From NCBI GenBank assembly GCA_036939355.1, contig JALLAP010000103.1, positions 1 to 19,469 of the forward strand: 19,469 nucleotides of DNA, written 5' to 3'. The position numbers and the translations under genes were made by a program. The notes under the pieces are model-generated. The model was not told the DNA's origin. It searched no databases and saw only the letters and a list, made by a program, of their open reading frames with translations. The stretch comes from Thalassiosira profunda (taxonomy: Eukaryota > Bacillariophyta > Thalassiosirophyceae > Thalassiosirales > Thalassiosiraceae). Each line of letters begins with the position of its first letter. Position 1 is the first letter of the stretch. Shown one piece after another: positions 8,317 to 16,528 of the stretch.

Positions 8317-11300
8317 ATGACTCGGACGTGGGCGTGCGATGTCTGCACTTACGACAACCTTGACCCCAGTAGGAAGACATGCTTTGAATGCAAAACGCTT
8401 CGCAAGCTGGAAGTTGCGGGTGGCAACGCCTCCAATGGTCTGCGTCATCGCGAGCCGGAGGAAGTCATCGACGTTGACGCCTTGTCCTCTGCTTCTTCCT
8501 CGAGTGATGACGTCGAGATCCTGGAAGCCTACACACTCCCGCCGGGCAAGAAGAGGGCGCTGGTTGTCGTCAATGGTGAGAAGGTAGAAGCTTCAGCTGC
8601 TCATCCTTGCGCTGGAGATCTGACACTTCACTTGCTTCCTCAGAGAATGAACAAGGAAATGGAAATGCTGCACCGCCTGCCGAGGCACCCAGCTCAGTGG
8701 CCGTCGCGGCTTCTGAGAATGCGCTGATCCAACGAAAGCCCGCTCTGGCAATGAGCACCAATGTGTTGGAAAGCAAGCCCAGCGCGATGCAGATGGCGCC
8801 CAACGTTGTGGGGAGATCGGATGCGAAGCGGCCAAAGGTCTCCTTATCTCCGACCCGTCAAGGTGAGTTGATGCAGGTGCAGACGCTTTCTCTCGCTGTC
8901 CAACTTTAGCTGACATCATCTTTCAATGTCTCTACGCAGATGGAGATACTGATGCGATGTTGAGAGACGAAGTCCGCCAGACATTTGACTTCCTGACCGA
9001 GCAGGGCGCCTTTACCGCGGAGACTCTCACCTACAACGATGTGGCAGACGCATTGTTGGCCTGCAAATCGAGCCACCCCAATTGCCGACAACTCGATGCA
9101 GTGAACTGGTTGTTGGACAGGCGCGATGCGGCTGGGCTTGATGCGTGAGTAGCCATTTTGTCTTTTGGTCTTTTCTGACAACCTCTCCGGAATCTCATCT
9201 CTTTTAAACAAACAGGTACGGCCGCAGGGAGATGGAGAGCGAATCCAGCGCGTCCGAGAGCTGCAGCGCGATGGTGGTAGCGATGGAGGGCGACTCCAGC
9301 ACGTCAGACAGCAGCAGCGCGTTGGTGGTGGCGTCGGTAGCGGCGCCCAGCGCGTCCGAGGGCAGCAGCGCGATGCAGATGGCGCACAGCGCGTCCGAGA
9401 GCAGCGCGGCGCACAGCGCGTCCGAGAGCAGCAGCGCGATCGTGGACAGCAAGCCCAGCGCGTTGGTGGTGGCGCAAGAGAGCAACTCCAGCGCATCCTA
9501 CAGCAGCAGCGCGTTGGCGGTGGCGCCAGACGTGTTGGACAGCAAGCCCAGTGCGTTGGTGGCGGCGTCCAGCGCGTCCGAGAGCAGCAAGCCCAGTGCA
9601 GCCAACAGCAAGCTGGATGCTGCTCGCGAGAAACTGCAGCGGGCAGTGAGCAGCGGAGACAATTACGGTATTCTAGAGAACTGCCTCGAGGTCCTGGACC
9701 TCGACCCAGATGACAGTGTGCTCGAAAGTGTGCTCGAAACTCTCAAGCAATCAGGTGAGAATCCGCCTTGGCTGTGCACACGTCTTTTTATTTCGCAGTC
9801 TACCAACCATACATATCCACAGTGGAATCGCTCTTTGCCGTCCACAAAAGTGCTGCGGCGCCACTCCAACATCGATCCTTTCTGGGAGGGAAAAAGCCCC
9901 CAGAGAACCAGAAGAAAGTGCTCGACTTAGCTGTGGAGATACTTGGTCTTCCCGCGTCGACTTCCCCCACGGACGTCCAATCCTTCATCACTCAAGCGCA
10001 ATTTGCCACGTATTTGCCGGGGGCTAGTAGCGAACCGAGGATGTTCCCATACACTTACTTCAACCAGGACGTTCCAGCCGTGCACGATGGCATCATGCAG
10101 CTGCAAGAGGACGAGAGGAAGGTGGAGATATTGCTGCGCGAGGCAAAGCTCCTGTTGCATCAGAAGCCGCTGATTGGCGCGTTGACGCTTGATGCCACGG
10201 CGCTTGCCACCCAAGCCTTGCACAAAGCACAAAGAACGGTGGCAGAGGGCAACTTTGCCAGCACGTTGTCTTTGGACGCTGTTTCCAGCTCTCTGTCGAG
10301 GAAATCGAAATGCAATGGCCCTGTGGTTGAGAGTGATGATGCTGCGCGCTTGCTTGGAAACAACACGTCTGACGTGTGCATTGTCAACTACAAGATGAGC
10401 AGAGGACGTTCTGTCATCAAACACTTTGTGTTGAACATTTGGAAGGAGACGCTGAATGACGTTAGGCTCTGGTCATTGCTTAGCACCAGCAAAAAAAACG
10501 AGATATTGGAGGTATGTTCTTCGTCTGTGTTTTCCTCGATGGCCTATTTCTCTTGTTTGGTAGTCTCACCACCTGTCCAGGTTGTGGTCGACGCCATCCC
10601 GTTGTGTGTTAAGTTCAATGACAAAACAAAACAATACCATAACGAAGACATCCGCAGATATGTCACGAACAAGATTTATGACAAAGTTAGCACCGCAGCC
10701 AGGGCGGAGGAAAAGAAGAAGACCAGGAAAGTGGTCCCTATCGCATCTCTTGATTTGAACAATAGCACCAATTTGCTGCTCTCGGAGGTTCAGGGAGCTG
10801 AGCCGGGCCGTCAACGCTTGAGGTCGTTTTATCTTGACAAAGGCGCCGAGTACTATGGTGCGGACACTTCCGAAGAGCGCAAGGAAGAAATTGCCAATGT
10901 AAGTGGAAGGAACAGATGAATGCATTCGCTTAATCTCTCTCGCCAAACCCCCACTCTGTTCTTCTCTGTGCATCGTGCAACGTAGGAACTTGTCGGCTCT
11001 TTCGATAAGGTGGCGATTCTTGCTACCCACGATGGCAAATGCACACTCGTCACAGGCAAAGACAAGCGCCAGACTCTCCAGGCGAGCTTCAGAAATTACG
11101 ACATCCAAAACACACTCACCGCTGGACGCGAAGTCGCGCTGAACGAAGTGGGAGATCGCGATGTGATTGTCAGGAAAGGACGTCGTAGTGAACGTGTTAT
11201 GGAGATCCCCAAGCTCGCCGACGACACCGACGCCGCGGCGTCCCTGAAGGAGATCGTCCATGCCAACGTGCTAACGTTCAGAAATGGGCTAGCTACGGAG

Positions 11301-12069
11301 GCAGCTTCGATGGTATATTATCTTTGGAAGGATGGAGGTGGCAGAATTCTCTATCAGGTCGAAAGGAAGCTCTACGAGCTTTCAGAGGAGCAATTCAAGT
11401 GCGAGGTGAGTCAGATGGTACCAAAGTTGTTCTCTTCTGTCCGCCAACTTACACACATCTCCTCGTTTGAAGATTCATCGAATGCTCACGAACGCAAGCA
11501 AGCGCGTCCCCGTGTCGCCCGAGGAGGCTACACTCCAAATCGAGGTGAAGGAAATTGAGCAGAACGAGTCCATTCCGGCCGCCGACAAGCTGACCGCGAA
11601 GAAAAAAGCGGTGGAGAGGACGTCCCTCTACAAAACGGACGAGGCGGTGAATTGCAGAGTCAAGGTTCAGAACCACCATCGCAAGGATTATGGCGTGTGG
11701 TTGCCGAAGAGCGAAGTCCCACTCTTGCTTCAGTGCGAAGAGCGCAACTTCCCGGCCCTCCTCAAGATTGGCCAAGACGAAGAGTTGTGCAACGGCATCC
11801 TAACCGCCTTTGCCCAGCTCGACCACCGCAACTCGCGGCAGGGTGGCAAGCTGGTGGGTCGTCCCAAAGAGCAGACGTACCACTACTCCAACTACTGGCT
11901 TCTTGAAGCTCGCGCCAACAGGAGCAAAGGGGGCGTTGATGGCGACATCCGCGGTCGAGCTTGGGACGAGACCCTTGGGCGATGGAAGGAAGTCGATGCT
12001 CAGCAGGAGAAGATTGCGCAGGAGCGAATTGCTTTCCTGAAGAAGGCGAACGACACCTACGCTCGCTAA
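8317..12069 (+). CDS. Eight-exon gene, RanBP2-type zinc finger protein, otherwise unrecognised
   Basis: Joined exons 8317-8575, 8644-8862, 8940-9144, 9216-9754, 9799-10511, 10581-10898, 10986-11405 and 11473-12069 give 3270 coding bases, 1089 residues plus stop. Every intron (68, 77, 71, 44, 69, 87, 67 bases) begins GTGAG or GTAWG, ends in AG, and restores the frame, which supports the model strongly. Residues 5-29 (WACDVC...N...CFEC) form a RanBP2/NZF-type zinc finger, a fold that binds ubiquitin, RNA or proteins. Exon 4 encodes a Ser/Ala/Val repetitive, probably disordered segment. Exon 3 and the rest (about residue 390 on) look globular, including VYQPYISTVESLF, a Lys-rich patch in exon 6 and YHYSNYWLLEARANRS near the end; I recognise no family there. 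A possible nuclear or ubiquitin-linked role is inference from the finger alone. Function not assigned. Confidence 0.85.
9232..9603 (+). repeat. In-frame GC-rich minisatellite-like coding repeats
   Basis: Inside exon 4 the units GCGTCCGAGAGCAGCAGCGCG and GCGTTGGTGGTGGCG recur many times with small changes, giving repeated SASESSSA and SALVVA segments. Because units keep a multiple of three, all frames stay open on both strands, which creates long false frames here. Probably grown by slippage and length-variable between strains (inference). Confidence 0.8.
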
Positions 12070-12109
12070 TTGCCCGCAGAGCGTTGCGGTTGTAGGGTGC
12101 TTGGGGGCT

Positions 12110-12131
12110 GCTGAGCTTGGGGGAGCTCAGC
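12110..12131 (+). other. Perfect 8-bp stem hairpin in a G-run-rich spacer
   Basis: GCTGAGCT and AGCTCAGC are exact inverted repeats around the loop TGGGGG. Three TTGGGGG runs (G at 12103-12107, 12119-12123, 12134-12138) and GGGG at 12158-12161 surround it. It lies 40 bases after the stop of the zinc-finger gene and before the formin, so it could be a 3' processing or transcription signal, or a weak G-quadruplex; neither is shown. Confidence 0.6.
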
Positions 12132-12209
12132 TTGGGGGTTGCTCCTGAGGTTCCTTCGGGGCTGTGTTAGTGGGGAACGCGGATGTGTCGCGCATGCGTG
12201 TAATGGGTC

Positions 12210-15056
12210 TTGATTGATTTGGGAGAGAATCATCGAGACGGCTTTGCATCTCATAGCTATTACAATTATCATCTAGCGCCGACTAGCCCTGAAACACCAT
12301 CGCACGACGGTCACCACTACTTTTATAACGTCGATCGGGACGACAGTACGTGGGAAGACCCGAGATTGGCGCCGATGCCCACGCCTCAGCCGCCTCTTCC
12401 CGGCTCGCCATCGTCTGCCACTGGACAGAGTCACGATCGACTGGCTGCGCCTTCCACCCCTGGATCGCACACAAAAAGGCTGACGGCCATTCCGCAGCGT
12501 GGGACCATGTCGCCATCGAGTGCATCTCGAGTGCCATCCTCCGTTCGCGTGTCTCCCAGTGCAGGCGCCACCAGCCAGAGACTCAGCTTCGGTGACGCCA
12601 AAGAGGGCAGTGAATCAGGAGGGATGAACACAACAACTACACCTCGGAATCAGTCGACGACTGCACCTGGCGAGCAAGTTGTGGGGGAGATAACCATTGG
12701 CGCAGGGAAGCCTGCCACGCCTGTCGCAATGCAGGGACGTAGCGAGACAAGAGCGGATCCGAAGAGCTTGTTACTCGCTCAGATCAAATCTCGCTCTGAG
12801 GAAAACGTGGTGCTTTCAGTCGAGTCAGCTGACCCCAAGAGCATGCTCCTGGCTCAAATACGATCGCGCTCCGTGGCGAACACTGCCAGCGCTGTCAAAA
12901 CTGCGCCAACCATGCCAGACAGTGATCCAGTGGCAACCCCAACGGTCCCCCCTGACCCAAAGAGCCTGCTGTTGGCGCAGATCAAATCCCGCGCTCAATC
13001 GCCGGCGCAGCAAGCGGGTGCTCAGACTGATCCTGATCCCAAGAGCATGCTTTTGGCTCAGATTAAGTCGCGTGCCCAGCCGACTTCCGCACCGCCAGCA
13101 ATTGACGATGGACCTGCCTCAGCAATGGAAGAGAAACCGGTGTCTCCTGCGAAATCAGCAGAATCAGACGAGGCCCTTGCAAAATATCGACGCATGCTCT
13201 CGTTTGGCGTGCCCTTGCCGTCAGTTTGCCACAAAATGAAGCAGGAGGGTATGTCGGACGAGGCCATTGAAACTATGAAGACTGCGTCGCCAAATGGCAA
13301 GGAAAAAGGCGCTGCCAAAGTTGCGTTGTTGAGCCAACCAAGCCCATCGACTGCACGCGCTGCGCCGCAAACGCCTGGGAAGCGAACAAAGGAGAGCTTG
13401 ATGACGGACCCGGCGCTGGCCAAATACATGAAAATGGCAAAGAAGGGGGTTCCTGCCGCTGCAGTGGCTCACAAATTGAAGCAGGAAGGAGTCGATGCCG
13501 CCAAGATCGCTTTGTTCAGGGAATTTCACGGCTTGGTATCCACGCCTGCGCCGGCATCACTTCCGCTGGCACCGCAGCTCAGAACGCCCGCATCAACACG
13601 GAAGCAGCAACCTCCCACCACTGTATCCAAAGCGGACATCAAGAAGGACGATACGTTCGAACGGTATACGAAGATGGAATCCGTGGGAGTTCCTTTGATG
13701 GCGATCGTGGCTAAGATGTCTCAGGATGGCGTCGACAAGGAGAAGATCCGAATGTTCTCGCTTGCGTACGGGCTTCAGCCGTCTGGCCGGACGCCGGCGA
13801 GGCAATTTCCTACGCCACAGCGTGGTCGCAGGAGGGCCTCGAGGGCAATGCAGAAGGTTCACTGGCAAACGGTCGATGACGACAAACTCGGTAACTCGCT
13901 CTGGGCGAGTGCCGAAGCGGAGGATGACATCAAGCAGGCGGAGATTGAACGGCTCGAGTCTCTTTTCGGCGTCTCGCCGGTCAACGCCAATGGTGCAGGG
14001 AAGAAAAAGGTTGCCGCAAAGAGCAAGAAGAGCAGCGCGCCGACGAGTCTCATCGATCCGAAGCGGGCAAACAACATCGCGATTTCGCTGGCGCAATTTC
14101 GAGCCTATTCCAACTTCGACGATTTGTGCCATGCCGTGGCTTCTCTCAACGGACAGCACCTTGACGTTGAGAAATTGAGCAATATGCAGCTTCTGCTCCC
14201 AAAGCCAGAGGAGCTCAACAGCTTAAAGCAGTTCAGCGGGCAGCAGGATGGGCTTGGGCGAGCGGAGCTTTGGTTCCTCTCGGTTAATAAGGTGCCGCGC
14301 TTTCCCCAGAAGTTGTCTGCTTTCAGGTACACGCTGCAGTTCGACGAACTCGCGCAATCACTGACGGCGTCGCTCAACTTACTCGCAATGGCCTGCGACG
14401 AAGTTATCGAGTCTCGAAAGTTGGCGGCCGTGCTGCGGAAACTGCTGGCATTTGGTAACTTGATGAACGAGAGTGCCGGCAAACCGCAAGCCCGCGGCAT
14501 CACGCTGGACTCGTTGATCAAGACTGCCCAGAAGAAGGGGAGCGATGGCAAAACGACCGTGCTGGACCTGCTCGTGTCCACAGCTCTGAACGAGAGGCTT
14601 GATATCGTCGAGTTTCAATCTGACATGCCGGCAGTTCGCGAGGCCATGAGGTTGGACCTCGCTGACCTGAGTCTGTCACTCAGGGAGATCAAAACGGGAG
14701 CAGAGGGCATCGAGCGCTCGATCGAGGCGGAGAAGTCGCAAGGTGATGATGAAGCTTCTTCGTTGTTTCTGCAGAAACTCGTGCCATTCCTCCAGAAGGC
14801 AACAAGCGAAATAGACGACCTCGACACTCTGTTCAGTTCAGTCGAAGGGAAGGTGCAGCGGCTCTGCTATTTCTTTGCGGAGGATGTCAAGACGTGCAAG
14901 GCAAGCACGATCTTTGGAGTATTGCTGGAGTTCTCCCGCCTCGTCGACAAGTCAAAAGAGCAGCTTATCCGGAAAGAAAAGGCAAAGCAACGGAGGGACT
15001 CTTTGGCGAAGAAGAGTGTGCATTTCGATGCTGCTTTAGATAGTAGCTTCTCCTAA
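12210..15056 (+). CDS. Formin (FH2) with WH2-like and WASHC3-like repeats, N-terminus unresolved
   Basis: Actin nucleator/elongator acting in the cytoskeleton. Numbering from the open frame, the FH2 domain spans about 545-930: the lasso Trp in MQKVHWQ, LIDPKRANNIAISLAQF, LPKPEELNSLK, and GNLMNESAGKPQARGITLDSL. Upstream, residues 183-288 carry four copies of DPKS(L/M)LLAQI(K/R)SR, close to the LLxxI core of WH2 actin-binding motifs. Residues 322-352, 402-435 and 482-520 are three repeats of the type LAKYxKMxxxGVPxxAVxxK, as in the WASH subunit WASHC3/CCDC53 and some protist formins. Residues 34-54 (GHHYFYNVDRDDSTWEDPR) are the second half of a WW domain. No polyproline FH1 is visible. The first in-frame ATG (12375) falls after the WW half. 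A 5' exon and an intron ending at AG 12276 or 12286 are therefore likely, so the true start is unknown. It ends 59 bases before the convergent finger gene. Confidence 0.92.
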   Translation: MIDLGENHRDGFASHSYYNYHLAPTSPETPSHDGHHYFYNVDRDDSTWEDPRLAPMPTPQPPLPGSPSSATGQSHDRLAAPSTPGSHTKRLTAIPQRGTMSPSSASRVPSSVRVSPSAGATSQRLSFGDAKEGSESGGMNTTTTPRNQSTTAPGEQVVGEITIGAGKPATPVAMQGRSETRADPKSLLLAQIKSRSEENVVLSVESADPKSMLLAQIRSRSVANTASAVKTAPTMPDSDPVATPTVPPDPKSLLLAQIKSRAQSPAQQAGAQTDPDPKSMLLAQIKSRAQPTSAPPAIDDGPASAMEEKPVSPAKSAESDEALAKYRRMLSFGVPLPSVCHKMKQEGMSDEAIETMKTASPNGKEKGAAKVALLSQPSPSTARAAPQTPGKRTKESLMTDPALAKYMKMAKKGVPAAAVAHKLKQEGVDAAKIALFREFHGLVSTPAPASLPLAPQLRTPASTRKQQPPTTVSKADIKKDDTFERYTKMESVGVPLMAIVAKMSQDGVDKEKIRMFSLAYGLQPSGRTPARQFPTPQRGRRRASRAMQKVHWQTVDDDKLGNSLWASAEAEDDIKQAEIERLESLFGVSPVNANGAGKKKVAAKSKKSSAPTSLIDPKRANNIAISLAQFRAYSNFDDLCHAVASLNGQHLDVEKLSNMQLLLPKPEELNSLKQFSGQQDGLGRAELWFLSVNKVPRFPQKLSAFRYTLQFDELAQSLTASLNLLAMACDEVIESRKLAAVLRKLLAFGNLMNESAGKPQARGITLDSLIKTAQKKGSDGKTTVLDLLVSTALNERLDIVEFQSDMPAVREAMRLDLADLSLSLREIKTGAEGIERSIEAEKSQGDDEASSLFLQKLVPFLQKATSEIDDLDTLFSSVEGKVQRLCYFFAEDVKTCKASTIFGVLLEFSRLVDKSKEQLIRKEKAKQRRDSLAKKSVHFDAALDSSFS
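12756..13073 (+). repeat. Four DPKSxLLAQIKSR (WH2-like) coding repeats
   Basis: Units lie at 12756-12794, 12831-12869, 12954-12992 and 13035-13073, separated by Ser/Ala/Pro-rich linkers of about 12-28 residues. Protein identity between units is near complete while codons differ, which points to selection on the peptide rather than a very recent DNA duplication. Each carries the LLxxI core of a WH2 motif but lacks an obvious following LKKV. Confidence 0.85.
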
Positions 15057-15115
15057 AGTTATGCTTTACACGGCCCTGTACAACGGCCTGTCTGTTTACA
15101 GTTCGGATTGCCTTC

Positions 15116-16060
15116 TCATACACTCATCATTGAATTCGCGGCGTTTGGCTCGCGAAGGACCCGCTTCTTCGGCGGCCCACTGTCTTCCATCATCGATGTT
15201 CCCTGCTCCGTTGTTGCGCGTTTCTTCCCAGGCACACTGCAATCGGTTGCGGCTTCTTCGCTGACAGTCCGGCAAAGGTCGTCACCCTCGGCCAAGCTGG
15301 TGGTTGCATTGTCGCCGTGCAGCTGGACAAGAAGGGCGGCCGCGTCTTCTGCGGCGACATCCCTCTCGGCAGAGACCGTCCGGCACAGCCCGTCTCTCTG
15401 CGCCAAGCTGATGGATGCACCATCACCCCCAATCGCTTGCTCCGCCAGAGACCCCGTCTTGGGAGTGTGCCTGGTGCAAGCGCCTCCCTTGCGGGCAATG
15501 TGCTCGCATCCGTTATGCTTACACACCCGCCACTCGTCCCCATGTTGCTTGCACACGCCCTTGAGTTTGGGCCGGTTCTGGCAGTCCCCGTAGCTGCACA
15601 CATACTTGTACGTCTTGGCGCCGTGTTTGATGCACACGCCGCGAGTGTACGAGAGGGTGGTGCACCCGTCCACCTTGCATATGGGCTTGGGCTGGGCGCC
15701 GTGCTTGCAACAGACGCCTCCCTTCTTCGCCAGGTTGTCGCAGCCCTTGGTGCTGCACTGCTGCCGCCCGCCGTGCTTGACGCACAGCCCATCGACCGTG
15801 TTGGCGTCGTTCGCACACCCGACGACGGTGCACGGCGGGAGCTTTCCGCCGTGACGGAGGCACAGTCCGGCGCGCTTGACGCTGGAGTTGCAGCCCGGGA
15901 CGCCGCACTTCTTGGCGGGGGCGACGCGGGCGCCGTGACGGATGCAGACCCCTCCCTGCTTGGCGTTGTTGCCGCACCCTTCGACGTTGCAGACTCGGTG
16001 TCCGCGGGGCAGCGATTGCCCGGGCTCTCGTTTCCTTCCCGGCTGGCGAGGCGGGGCCAT
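15116..16060 (-). CDS. Seven-repeat Cys/His (WRKY19-like) zinc finger protein
   Basis: A 314-residue protein with seven tandem units of about 25 residues (about 24-198), each C-x4-C-x(8-10)-G-x-C-x3-H-G, for example CNVEGCGNNAKQGGVCIRHG. Three Cys and one His per unit would bind one zinc. The pattern matches the finger found in WRKY19-like proteins, which are numerous in diatoms and oomycetes; they are often annotated as transcription regulators, but the role is not established. The last unit ends in HTP rather than HG. The C-terminal third holds an imperfect internal duplication (SLAQRDGLCRTVS at about 219 and SLAEGDDLCRTVS at about 255) and a basic PKKRVLR patch that could be a nuclear signal. 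No intron is needed. Convergent with the formin and divergent from the kinesin. Confidence 0.88.
   Translation of the reverse strand: MAPPRQPGRKREPGQSLPRGHRVCNVEGCGNNAKQGGVCIRHGARVAPAKKCGVPGCNSSVKRAGLCLRHGGKLPPCTVVGCANDANTVDGLCVKHGGRQQCSTKGCDNLAKKGGVCCKHGAQPKPICKVDGCTTLSYTRGVCIKHGAKTYKYVCSYGDCQNRPKLKGVCKQHGDEWRVCKHNGCEHIARKGGACTRHTPKTGSLAEQAIGGDGASISLAQRDGLCRTVSAERDVAAEDAAALLVQLHGDNATTSLAEGDDLCRTVSEEAATDCSVPGKKRATTEQGTSMMEDSGPPKKRVLREPNAANSMMSV
15257..15424 (-). repeat. Imperfect internal duplication in the finger gene tail
   Basis: Residues about 213-232 and 249-268 of the Cys/His finger protein are similar (GDGASISLAQRDGLCRTVS and GDNATTSLAEGDDLCRTVS), 36 residues apart. It lies outside the finger array and its meaning is unknown. 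Confidence 0.7.
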
Positions 16061-16528
16061 GATTTAGGTGGTGAACTCCGCGGTGGCAAAGGGAGGCAGA
16101 CGGTGCGGTGCAGGTGAGCTGAAAATGTGAGCAGAAGAGCGAGAGGCGTGCAAGCCTGGCAAGCAGCGGCAAGAGCGGCGAAGGCGTTGTTGTTGAGGCT
16201 AACCTGCTTGTCAGGTCAAGCGTCCGAACGGAATTAGTACGTTCTACCGGCTACATACACATGTACTCTAATTAGGAATTGGTATGGTACAGATTCATCC
16301 GTGACTTGGATTCGTGACTCGAGCACGCAAAGTGAAATCGCAAAATCGCTCACGAGATGTGTGCCGACTCCGACGGCGTCCGAGAGAGCTTCTCTGCGGC
16401 AACACACGAGGCGGAGCCGAGGTTCATTGTCAGATCGCAACGCAAGGGCGTGCGGGGCAATGGCAGGGGCATCCATCTTTTGTCAGTAACGAAGCCACAA
16501 ACGGCGCGCTTCTAGAAAATAAATAACA
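16061..16528. promoter_or_regulatory. Divergent intergenic region between finger protein and kinesin
   Basis: This 468-base spacer separates two genes transcribed outward, so it must hold both promoters. No convincing coding frame or RNA gene was found. It has an AT-rich stretch (about 16250-16290) with CTAATTAG, a near-direct repeat ATTCATCCGTGACT/ATTCGTGACT (16291-16319), and AAATAAATAACA directly before the kinesin ATG. No core element is assigned. Confidence 0.5.

Noticed and set aside
8906..9713. Arg/Gln- or Cys/Arg-rich frames on both strands at 9165-9713 and 8906-9496
   Set aside because: They arise from the in-frame GC-rich repeats of exon 4 and cross splice sites of the well-supported gene model.
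15317..16117. 266-residue plus-strand frame and a 299-residue minus-strand frame over the finger gene
   Set aside because: Both are shadows of the repeat-coding gene. Only the 15116-16060 frame shows the regular Cys/His spacing.
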